Shown piece by piece: positions 1 to 5,158 of a stretch of DNA of 7,335 nt (position 1 is its first letter; each line of letters begins with the position of its first letter). Source of the stretch: Candidatus Methylomirabilota bacterium (lineage in GTDB: Bacteria > Methylomirabilota > Methylomirabilia > Methylomirabilales > 2-02-FULL-66-22); the NCBI GenBank assembly GCA_016208645.1, contig JACQXP010000438.1, positions 1 to 7,335 on the forward strand. The letters run 5' to 3'. Made by a program: the position numbers and the translations under genes. The notes beneath the pieces are model-generated. The model saw only the letters and a list, made by a program, of their open reading frames with translations, was not told the origin of the DNA and searched no databases.

Positions 1-232
1 CCGACTCGGGGTCCCTGGTGACATCCCGGCCCAGGACCAGGGCCGAGCCGGCCGTGGCCTGCATCACGCCCGTGAGGAGGCGCAGGGGCGTGGTCTTGCC
101 CGCGCCGTCGGGGCCCACCAGGCCGAAGATTTCGCCCCGCGACACCGAGAGAGAGAGGGCCTCCACGGCGGTCAGGTCGCCGAACCGCTTGGTCAATCCC
201 CTGGCCTCGATGGCCGGCAGGGTATCTACCAT
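1..232 (-). CDS. ABC transporter ATP-binding protein, YbhF-like (N-terminus only)
   Basis: Partial: only the first 77 codons lie in the window. The protein should be the cytoplasmic ATPase that powers an ABC-2 type exporter. The frame reads MVDTLPAIEARGLTKRFGDL and then a Walker A loop, GPDGAGKTT, at residues 40-48. The Asp at the third loop position, where most ABC proteins have Asn, also occurs in YbhF-type drug-export ATPases. Residue 49 is Pro, where Thr or Leu is usual; this is a small oddity and may be a sequencing change. Start: ATG at 232, preceded by a purine-rich AAGAAAAAGAG that can serve as a weak ribosome binding site. The start overlaps the putative repaired end of the membrane fusion gene (TAG at 228-226), which suggests translational coupling. 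The signature motif, Walker B and everything after lie outside, so substrate cannot be judged. Confidence 0.88.
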   Translation of the reverse strand, partial: MVDTLPAIEARGLTKRFGDLTAVEALSLSVSRGEIFGLVGPDGAGKTTPLRLLTGVMQATAGSALVLGRDVTRDPES

Positions 233-1517
233 CTCTTTTTCTTGAAGAACGCCGCGGCGCGCTGCCGCGGGTTCCCCCCCACCTGCGCCTCTCCTCCACC
301 CAGGGGGTACCCGGGGAATGGGGTGAGGGGGTTGTGAGGGGCAGCACCGCGTCGGCCGGCATGCCCGCCTTCAGCTTGCGCTCCGCGTTCCTGATGGTGA
401 TCTTGACCGCGTAGACCAGGTTCACCCGTTCCTCCGCGGTTTGCACGTTCTTCGGGGTGAACTCGGCCTGGTCCGCGATCCACGTCACCGTTCCCTGGAA
501 GGGCTGCCCCGGGAAGCTGTCCACCAGGACGCGGGCGGGCGCATCCAGCCTCACCTTTCCCAGCGCCGTCTCGGGCACGTAGATCTTGATCCAGGGATGG
601 TCCAGGTCGCCGAGGAGCGCCAGCGGCTTGCCGGCGGCTACCACCTCGCCGACCTCCACCGCCTTGGTCAGCACCGTGGCATCCAGAGGCGCCAGGACCT
701 TCAGTTCGGCCACCTGGGTCTCCAGCCGGCGCACGTTGGCGGCCGCCTCGCGCACGCCCGCCTCGGCCACGCGCACATCCTGCTGGCGCAGATCCAGGGT
801 GGCGGCATTCGCGCGGGCCGCCTCCAGGGCCGCGCCGGCGCGGTCCCGTTCGGCCTCGGCCATGCGGATGTCTTCGGAGCGCGCCCCCTCCACCAGCATG
901 GCCAGGCGCTCGCGCGTCGCCCGGACGGCCGCCTCGGCGGCCTGGAAGTCGCTCTCCGCCCGGTCCAGCTCCTGCTTCGAGATGGCCCCGTCGGCCAGCA
1001 ACCCGCGGAAGCGATCCCGGGTCAACCGGGCGAGCTCCAGCCGGGCCAGGTTCTGGCGCAGGTTGGCCCGGGCCTCCTCGACCTCCTGGATCCGAAAGCC
1101 CGCCCGGAGCATCCGCAGCCGTTCCTCGGCGGCGCGGAGGGTCTCCTCGGCCTGGCGAATCTGGGTCCGGACGGTGATGGGCTCGACCCGGAGCGTGATC
1201 CGCGCCTGGGTGAGGCGCGCCTCCGCGCTCTGCAGGGCGGCCCGGGCCTGCCGGAGCTGGGCCTCCAGCTCCTCCCCCTCGAGGTCGGCGATGGGCTGGC
1301 CGACCTTGACGTCCGTCCCCTCCTGGACGTAGAGCCTGGCGACCCGGCCGGCCACCTTGGAGCTGACGCTGACCTCGGTTACCTCGATCCGCCCCGAGGC
1401 CTGGATGACGTCGCGCGCGTCCTGGCGGCTCCGCCACCAGGACCAGCCGCCGGCGGCCACGCCGGCGAGGATGATGCCGGTGCCGATGATCATGATGGGG
1501 CGGGGTGGACGTGTCAT
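226..1517 (-). CDS. HlyD/YbhG-family membrane fusion (periplasmic adaptor) protein, probable 3' frameshift
   Basis: Adaptor that should link an inner-membrane ABC exporter to the outer membrane. From ATG 1517: N-terminal membrane anchor at about residues 8-28 (IMIIGTGIILAGVAAGGWSW), first lipoyl half at about 40-80 (SSKVAGRVARLYVQEGTDVK, then VGQPIADLEG), a long Ala/Arg/Glu-rich coiled coil at about 83-272, second lipoyl half at about 275-305 (VLAPLDATVLTKAVEVGEVV), and a beta-barrel region to about 394 ending GMPADAVLPL. This matches YbhG and related HlyD_D23 proteins. The start overlaps the tetR stop as ATGA, with a weak AGGCGAG seven bases upstream. Oddity: this frame has no stop codon before the window edge. 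After base 336 the residues look non-native. One extra G in the 7-G run (C 274-280 on the plus strand) would bring in the TAG at 228-226 and an ending FFKKKRW. The coordinates assume that repair; the literal frame stays open through base 1. Confidence 0.85.
274..340. repeat. Degenerate C/G-rich palindromic element at the hlyD 3' end
   Basis: Plus strand shows a C-run with CCACCTGCGCCTCTCCTCC, then CACCCAGGGGGTACCCGGGG, then ATGGGGTGAGGGGG. It resembles the dispersed intergenic palindromes of the form CCTCACCC...CTCTCC...GGGTGAGG found in many GC-rich genomes, but the arms are imperfect and I cannot define exact ends. It begins just where conserved HlyD sequence stops (base 336), so it may have been inserted there and altered the C-terminus. 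Confidence 0.3.
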
Positions 1518-2227
1518 CGCGAAGCTCGCCTGTCTGCCGTGCTGGCACAGGCAGGCGCGGGTCTCCTGCGGGATGCCCCCGCACGGGACAGCAGCAGCCC
1601 GCTCAGGAAGATCTCGGTCACGATCCGGACGATCCTGGCCTCGGGGATGGGGTAGAGACGCTGGCCCCCCAGCAGGCCCTGCGACACCGCGAAGATCTGG
1701 AACATCCCCACGAAAGCTCGGGCGGCGATGATCGGATCCACTTTCCGGAATTCCCCTGTGGCGATCCCCCGCTGGATCACCTCGGCCAGGCGCTGGTTGG
1801 CCTGGAGGATCCCCTCGCGGTAGAAGTGGGCCGTGGTCTCTGGGAACTGGGGGGCCTCACTAACCACGGTGCGATACATGGCCAGGTACGCGGGGCTGCA
1901 GAAGAAGCGATAGAGCCGGCGTCCGAGGGTGCAGAGTTGGTGGCGGGTCGTGACGGCGCCGGGGCCGCCCGTGGACATCTCCACGGGGGGCACGATCCCG
2001 TTGACGCGGGCCTTCAGCATGGCGGTGAAGAGGTCGGCCTTGCTGGGGAAATAGAGATAGATCGTCCCCTTGGTGATCCCCGCGGCCCTGGCCACGTCGT
2101 CCAGGGTCGCCTGGTGAAGCCCCCGGGCCCCGAACACCCGGAAGGCGGCCTCCAGGATCTGCTGGGGGCGCACCTCGGGCCGGCGGCGCCAGCGGGGAGC
2201 ACGGGGATGAGGCTTCGCGACGGGCAC
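1514..2227 (-). CDS. TetR/AcrR-family repressor (CecR/AefR-like)
   Basis: A 237-residue one-component repressor, expected to bind its own promoter and release on binding a small hydrophobic ligand. The N-terminal helix-turn-helix at about residues 22-67 is classic: QQILEAAFRVFGARGLHQAT, then DDVARAAGITKGTIYLYFPS, then KADLF. The ligand domain contains AYLAMYRTVVSEAPQFPETT and then ARAFVGMFQIFAVSQG, patterns seen in the TetR_C_7/AefR-like group. Start choice: GTG at 2227 has GGAGG five bases upstream; a TTG at 2239 is in frame but has no ribosome binding site. It ends in an ATGA overlap with the membrane fusion gene, so the two are probably translated together, as in the E. coli cecR-ybhG-ybhF arrangement. 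The last 24 residues after LLLS are low in family character, and residues 225-233 are encoded by a 27-base palindromic repeat, so the tail has probably been replaced. Confidence 0.92.
   Translation of the reverse strand: MPVAKPHPRAPRWRRRPEVRPQQILEAAFRVFGARGLHQATLDDVARAAGITKGTIYLYFPSKADLFTAMLKARVNGIVPPVEMSTGGPGAVTTRHQLCTLGRRLYRFFCSPAYLAMYRTVVSEAPQFPETTAHFYREGILQANQRLAEVIQRGIATGEFRKVDPIIAARAFVGMFQIFAVSQGLLGGQRLYPIPEARIVRIVTEIFLSGLLLSRAGASRRRPAPACASTADRRASR
1529..1555. repeat. REP-like palindrome, copy 1 (variant loop)
   Basis: A 27-base element that folds as CCTGTC / GGCAGG (one T-G wobble) with a two-base CA bulge, then TGCC / GGCA around a five-base loop GTGCT. It is identical to the copies at 4874 and 5193 except for two bases in the loop (CT for TC). 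It lies inside the tetR 3' end and ends 11 bases before the membrane fusion ATG, contributing the AGG of that gene's weak ribosome binding site. Confidence 0.85.
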
Positions 2228-2232
2228 GGCGG

Positions 2233-2237
2233 CCTCC
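2233..2237 (-). promoter_or_regulatory. Ribosome binding site that decides the tetR start
   Basis: GGAGG on the minus strand, five bases (CCGCC) before GTG 2227. It overlaps the alternative TTG codon at 2239-2237, which makes TTG an unlikely start. Confidence 0.7.
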
Positions 2238-2240
2238 AAG

Positions 2241-2258
2241 TATCTGACCAGTTAGTTA
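2241..2258. promoter_or_regulatory. Putative TetR operator dyad
   Basis: Plus strand TATCTGACCAGTTAGTTA. The core CTGACCAGTTAG (2244-2255) is an imperfect dyad, with 6 of 9 base pairs symmetric over the 18-base site. It lies directly after the -10 box, over the expected transcription start and early leader of tetR, the usual position for an autorepressing TetR protein. The CTGAC...GT.AG form resembles known AcrR-type operators. Binding is inferred, not shown. Confidence 0.5.
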
Positions 2259-2261
2259 ATA

Positions 2262-2290
2262 AAAATATCCGCCGGCACCCGGGGCGTCAA
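2262..2290 (-). promoter_or_regulatory. Sigma70-type promoter of the tetR-hlyD-ABC operon
   Basis: Minus strand -35 TTGACG (2290-2285), 17-base spacer (2284-2268) and -10 TATTTT (2267-2262): five of six and four of six consensus bases at ideal spacing, in the only AT-rich patch upstream of tetR. Predicted start is near 2255, within the operator dyad. A direct repeat CCGGCACCCG (plus strand 2272-2281 and 2301-2310) flanks the -35 box and could be a further protein site. Confidence 0.65.
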
Positions 2291-2354
2291 GGCATTTCTC
2301 CCGGCACCCGCCGAACCTTTCAACCCAGACACTGCAATTGAACCGCAAAGAGTG

Positions 2355-2381
2355 GATAGGGGACGTCCATAAAATCATAAG
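2355..2381 (+). repeat. Left terminal inverted repeat of the RAYT element
   Basis: Reads GATAGGGGACGTCC and then ATAAAATCATAAG. It pairs with the reverse complement of 3428-3454 with 24 of 27 positions identical. It contains the 8-base palindrome GGACGTCC and ends three bases from the transposase stop codon. Confidence 0.8.
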
Positions 2382-2384
2382 ATT

Positions 2385-3392
2385 CTACTCACCCTTCAAC
2401 TGAATGTCTCGCGCCATGGCGATTTGTTCGCCGCGCCTCACTGCAATACTGACTGCCGGCTGGGTGAGTCCGAGCGCACGGGCAACGGCGGTCGCCGTCA
2501 ACCCGAGCTCTCGCACCGCCCAGTGGCAGAACACGCTCCGAGCGGCCACCAGCGGGGGGCGCTTACCTGTCCGATAGATGTCCTCGGGGCTGATCCCGAA
2601 CACCGTGGCCACCTGGCGTGTTAGCCAGTCCATATCACACCCCTGACGCTGCAACCGCTCCTGTCGCCTCAGGTGTTCTTCCGCGACTTTGAGCGCATCG
2701 AGGACGAATTCAGAGTCGCCCAGGATCCGTTCGTCGCCTTTGAGGCGAGCTGCGCCTTTTCCTGAGGCCTTCACCGCCATCCAGCCTCCAAGGCTGCGAA
2801 TCAGCCCCCCGCCGACCAGCTCGGGTTTCCGTCCCAGGGGTATGCCTGCCTCCACGAAGGCGCGGTAGGCTCTCCTCGCGACGCCCACTCGGCGTCCAAA
2901 CTGCCCGAGCACGAAGCCCGTCTGCTGCCAATCGTTCTCCTGCTTTCCCATCAGGGCGCTGTGCCCCGCATAGGGATAACGGTCCAGTTCCCCCAGATCG
3001 CGGACCAGCCTGCCTCGAAGTGGATTCAGGTGGATGTAGCGGACCAACTCCAAGAGGTACGGCTCCTCCTGGCAGAGGATGGATTTATAGCGGTTCTGGA
3101 AGAGGTGGCCGTGGCGCCGGTGCCGGCGGTTGAACGTGCCCGCGTACCCCGTGAGGAGCCGCCGCATCATCGTCGCGATGGGAACGCGACCGGTCCGGAG
3201 AAGGAGATGTGCATGGTTGGGCATGAGAGCCCAGCCGTAGCAGGCGGTCGCCGAATCCAACAGGGTGCGTCTGAGCCTCTCAACGAACGCGTGCCGGTCC
3301 CTGTCGTCGTGGAAGATCTTTCGGCGCTCGATCCCCCGGACAATGACGTGCTGGATGGCACCCGGGGCGTCAATGCGAGCCTGACGAGGCAT
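2385..3392 (-). CDS. REP-associated tyrosine transposase (RAYT, Y1_Tnp) with C-terminal DnaA-like helix-turn-helix
   Basis: A 335-residue single-strand DNA transposase of the HUH/Y1 class. The N-terminal opening RIDAPGAIQHVIVRG is typical of RAYTs. The metal-binding pair is H60-A61-H62 in ALMPNHAHLLLR; the likely nucleophile is Y119 in LVRYIHLNPLRG; RHGHLFQNRYKSIL at 93-106 is also a family hallmark. After the catalytic core (about 1-150) comes an extension whose end, about 255-325 (ISPEDIYRTGKRPPLVAARS, later ARALGLTQPAVSIAVRRG), resembles the DNA-binding C-terminal domain of DnaA found in many longer RAYTs. All key residues are present, so it looks intact. The start ATG 3392 is supported by homology to other RAYT N-termini, but there is no Shine-Dalgarno upstream (CCCTCCACTT), so translation may be weak. 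A TATAAC-like -10 lies in the right inverted repeat, without a good -35. Confidence 0.93.
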   Translation of the reverse strand: MPRQARIDAPGAIQHVIVRGIERRKIFHDDRDRHAFVERLRRTLLDSATACYGWALMPNHAHLLLRTGRVPIATMMRRLLTGYAGTFNRRHRRHGHLFQNRYKSILCQEEPYLLELVRYIHLNPLRGRLVRDLGELDRYPYAGHSALMGKQENDWQQTGFVLGQFGRRVGVARRAYRAFVEAGIPLGRKPELVGGGLIRSLGGWMAVKASGKGAARLKGDERILGDSEFVLDALKVAEEHLRRQERLQRQGCDMDWLTRQVATVFGISPEDIYRTGKRPPLVAARSVFCHWAVRELGLTATAVARALGLTQPAVSIAVRRGEQIAMARDIQLKGE

Positions 3393-3427
3393 AAGTGGAG
3401 GGTATCACGGGGAGGGTGCGGGGGAAA

Positions 3428-3454
3428 GTTATAATTTTATGGACGTCCCCCATC
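3428..3454 (-). repeat. Right terminal inverted repeat of the RAYT element
   Basis: Minus strand reads GATGGGGGACGTCC and then ATAAAATTATAAC, matching the left end except at three positions. It is AT-rich on the side facing the transposase gene. Confidence 0.8.
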
Positions 3455-3468
3455 GGACGTCCCCCATC
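3441..3468 (+). repeat. Tandem 14-base repeat at the right end of the RAYT element
   Basis: Two perfect copies of GGACGTCCCCCATC, 3441-3454 and 3455-3468, followed by GG. Each has a GGACGTCC palindrome. The left end has only one such core, so the ends are unequal. Confidence 0.85.
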
Positions 3469-3720
3469 GGAATATTTGAATCGAAGCAACGACCGAGCGG
3501 CTGTCGTTTGGCGTGTCAGCAGTGATGGGAAGATAATATCAACAGTCTTCAACGATGCTTCAAGCTTAGCTGTGGTGCCGAATGACGACTTCCTCGAATT
3601 GTTCGAGCAGGAGCTGGAATGGTGGCAATTGCAGATGCGCAAGTAGCCCGCTTTCAATCTTTGTCACTGACACGGAGGGAGAGATCCAAGCGGTCTGGCT
3701 CACCGGTCCGGCTGACCAAT
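3469..3720 (+). other. Gene-free stretch with possible degenerate coding remnants
   Basis: 252 bases between the RAYT element and the Sel1 stop codon, noticeably less GC-rich than the flanks. On the plus strand two adjacent frames give protein-like text: one ending in VVPNDDFLELFEQELEWWQL followed by QMRK and a stop at 3646, and a second, about 3645-3735, giving SIFVTDTEGEIQAVWLTGPA. Together they could be the broken tail of one gene interrupted by a frameshift. They could equally be chance, because the second runs into the antisense of the Sel1 gene. No promoter, ribosome binding site or terminator with a U-run was seen. Confidence 0.2.
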
Positions 3721-4701
3721 TCATTCGCTACGCTGACGACGGTGCGCCACGACGGCGCAGAGAGGAGGCTCGAATGTAGAGGCCGCGGCCGCGCGGATTT
3801 CCACTGTGACCTCATCGAATCGTGCACTTGCCTCAGCCCGACTCAAACCTCTCCCAGGAGTGCAGAAGTAGTAGGTGGAGGGCGGGCCGTCTATCGGACT
3901 TTCCTCAGAGCGGACCTCGCAGCTTTCGGCGCCACCGATCAGCAGCTTGCCTCTCCAGCGTTTTGTGACAATGGTAGACACTAATCCGAAGGCCTCGGCC
4001 ACGTAATTTTTGCCAGCTATCTCGTCCACCTTCTCACCTCGAATGAGATAGAAATTTTGTCCTCGGAGTACGAGCAACGTTTGCAGATCCATGCAGAACT
4101 GCGTGCTGCAGTTCCACTCCAGTTCGGCCATGATCTTGCGAGCCGTCACATCGCCCGCATTGGCTGCCACCTGGAACCAGCGCCGGGCTTCGGAATAGTC
4201 CCGCGCGACGCCCTGCCCCGCGAGATAAAGGTATCCGATCAGCGTGCTGGCAAAGTGCTGTCCATTATCGCTGGACCGCCTATACCAGCGCCAGGCTTCA
4301 GCGAAATCAACGGGGATCCCGATCCCGAGATAATAGAAATCGCCCACCCACCGTTGCGGTAGTCCGATTCCCTGCTCCGCCGCCTGTTTAAACCAGCGCA
4401 GAGCTTCCTGGAGATCTTTCGTGGCCCCGCCATAGCCGAACTCGTAGGCCAGCCCCAGCAAGAACTGCGACCGGGCGTCGCCACCCGATGCCCGCGCACG
4501 AAGATCCGGAATATCGGCGGACGAGAGGGTCTTCGCCTCCTTCTCGAGCTCAGCAAAGTTCCACGGAGCGGGCCGTGCTGTGGCGAGCGGCCCGGCACGG
4601 ACGACGGGCGGGGTCGAGGGTGAGCTCGCCGGCGGCGCGGGCGCGGCCGCGACGGCGATGATGCTGAGCGCGAGACACATGCTCATAAGGATACGAGACA
4701 T
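3721..4701 (-). CDS. Secreted Sel1-repeat (SLR) protein
   Basis: A 326-residue protein probably exported to the periplasm. ATG 4701 is chosen because GGGGAG lies eight bases upstream and the product then begins with a short basic start and a hydrophobic stretch (ILMSMCLALSIIAVAAA, residues 4-20), a plausible signal peptide followed by a Pro/Ser-rich linker; an earlier in-frame start at 4725 would bury it. Three consecutive 36-residue Sel1-like units occupy about 76-111, 112-147 and 148-183, each ending in a pattern like EALRWFKQAAEQG, with a partial fourth. Sel1 arrays form helical solenoids that bind partner proteins. The last 130 residues are not Sel1 and contain Cys198, 203, 261, 280 and 314, which may form disulfides; I do not recognise this domain. 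Base composition is less GC-rich than the neighbouring operons, hinting at separate origin. It appears monocistronic; partner and pathway unknown. Confidence 0.87.
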   Translation of the reverse strand: MSRILMSMCLALSIIAVAAAPAPPASSPSTPPVVRAGPLATARPAPWNFAELEKEAKTLSSADIPDLRARASGGDARSQFLLGLAYEFGYGGATKDLQEALRWFKQAAEQGIGLPQRWVGDFYYLGIGIPVDFAEAWRWYRRSSDNGQHFASTLIGYLYLAGQGVARDYSEARRWFQVAANAGDVTARKIMAELEWNCSTQFCMDLQTLLVLRGQNFYLIRGEKVDEIAGKNYVAEAFGLVSTIVTKRWRGKLLIGGAESCEVRSEESPIDGPPSTYYFCTPGRGLSRAEASARFDEVTVEIRAAAASTFEPPLCAVVAHRRQRSE

Positions 4702-4772
4702 GGCGCTATCTCCCCGGTGAGGCACTCTGTTTCGTTGAACCGCTATCCCCGCAATTCGCTTCCCGAGCCTGA

Positions 4773-4793
4773 CCGAATAACCGAATAGTTATT
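4773..4793. promoter_or_regulatory. AT-rich dyad and short tandem repeat upstream of the Sel1 gene
   Basis: AATAAC (4776-4781) and GTTATT (4788-4793) form an inverted repeat with a six-base centre, overlapping a near-tandem CCGAATAA / CCGAATAG (4773-4788). It is an isolated AT-rich patch about 75 bases before the Sel1 start. It could be an operator or part of a promoter, but I could not pair it with good -35 and -10 boxes. Confidence 0.3.
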
Positions 4794-4873
4794 ATGGAAA
4801 CGAGCCGGTGGGCGCGCGGGGGAGGCGAGCCACCCGGATGGGGGGCCGGGAGATCGGTGGGGGGTCTCTCCAG

Positions 4874-4900
4874 CCTGCCTGTGCCGACACGGCAGACAGG
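4874..4900. repeat. REP-like palindrome, copy 2
   Basis: The exact reverse complement of the copy at 5193-5219 over all 27 bases (TGCC / GGCA inner stem, two-base bulge, CCTGTC / GGCAGG outer stem). It lies between the promoter at 4936-4964 and the Sel1 start, so it would be in the Sel1 mRNA leader. Confidence 0.88.
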
Positions 4901-4935
4901 GGCCGGCGCTGCCCAAATCCTGCCCAGGGCGAGGC

Positions 4936-4964
4936 AGCCTATCAGCGGCGGCAGGCGAGGTCAA
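4936..4964 (-). promoter_or_regulatory. Sigma70-type promoter upstream of the Sel1 gene
   Basis: Minus strand -35 TTGACC (4964-4959), 17-base spacer, -10 TAGGCT (4941-4936). The -35 is strong; the -10 keeps the TA....T bases and is of a kind common in GC-rich genomes. Transcription would start near 4929, giving a leader of about 228 bases to the Sel1 ATG that includes repeat copy 2. A separate small RNA is an alternative product. Confidence 0.5.
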
Positions 4965-5126
4965 GGGGGATTGCACAAACGGGGGGCGGTCTGCCCGGAT
5001 GCTGGGGGTGTTCGGGCATACCATCGCCCTCCTGGCTCTTTGGCGGGATGGCGGGCGGGGGGCTACGCGGGGTCGGGCCAGGGGAGGTCGATTGGCCTCC
5101 GCAGCGGCCTGGGCCAGCGTCGACGG

Positions 5127-5150
5127 CACGAGAAGGCCGTGGGCCTCGTG
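5127..5150. terminator. Possible hairpin after the 594-residue gene
   Basis: CACGAG (5127-5132) pairs with CTCGTG (5145-5150), with a weak inner CC/GG pair. It lies 8 bases after the gene's stop codon. There is no U-run, so it is not a standard intrinsic terminator; it may only protect the 3' end or be chance. Confidence 0.22.
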
Positions 5151-5158
5151 ACGTGCTG

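Larger units (their letters stand above)
2355..3468. mobile_element. RAYT element with inverted ends, about 1.1 kb
   Basis: A single transposase gene sits between two inverted repeats of 27 bases (2355-2381 and 3428-3454, three mismatches), both containing GGGGACGTCCATAAAAT. The right end carries a second tandem copy of the 14-base unit GGACGTCCCCCATC (3441-3454 and 3455-3468). Known biology: RAYT enzymes are single-strand HUH/Y1 transposases related to IS200/IS605 that recognise short hairpins. The GGACGTCC cores can form such hairpins. I see no target-site duplication, which is expected for this class. The element lies directly upstream of the tetR promoter region and separates it from the Sel1 gene. 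Outer limits are uncertain by a few bases. Confidence 0.7.
4702..5158. other. 457-base intergenic region between the Sel1 gene and the 594-residue gene
   Basis: No convincing gene. Open frames cross it on both strands, but their products are Pro/Arg/Gly-rich and lack family features. It holds the Sel1 ribosome binding site (4710-4715), an AT-rich dyad (4776-4793), repeat copy 2 (4874-4900), a promoter (4936-4964) and a hairpin (5127-5150) just after the stop of the 594-residue gene. The central part is strongly G-rich on the plus strand. Confidence 0.6.

Noticed and set aside
226..1584. A 452-codon open frame on the minus strand over the membrane fusion gene
   Set aside because: Its product is a Gly/Arg/Pro-rich shadow with no family features, while the frame from 1517 gives a complete HlyD protein. 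Only its last few codons may be used, if the hlyD frameshift repair is right.
441..1655. A 404-codon plus-strand open frame
   Set aside because: Antisense to the well-supported HlyD and TetR genes; its composition is explained by GC-rich codon bias on the other strand.
3395..3646. An 83-codon plus-strand frame as an intact small gene
   Set aside because: Its first third is antisense to the transposase 5' leader and inverted repeat, so the start is not native; treated only as a possible remnant.
3370..3657. A 95-codon minus-strand frame upstream of the transposase
   Set aside because: It crosses the element boundary and overlaps the transposase start; no ribosome binding site or family features.
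3700..3716. CACCGGTCCGG and flanking bases as a terminator for the Sel1 gene
   Set aside because: Only short stems form and there is no U-run downstream on the minus strand.
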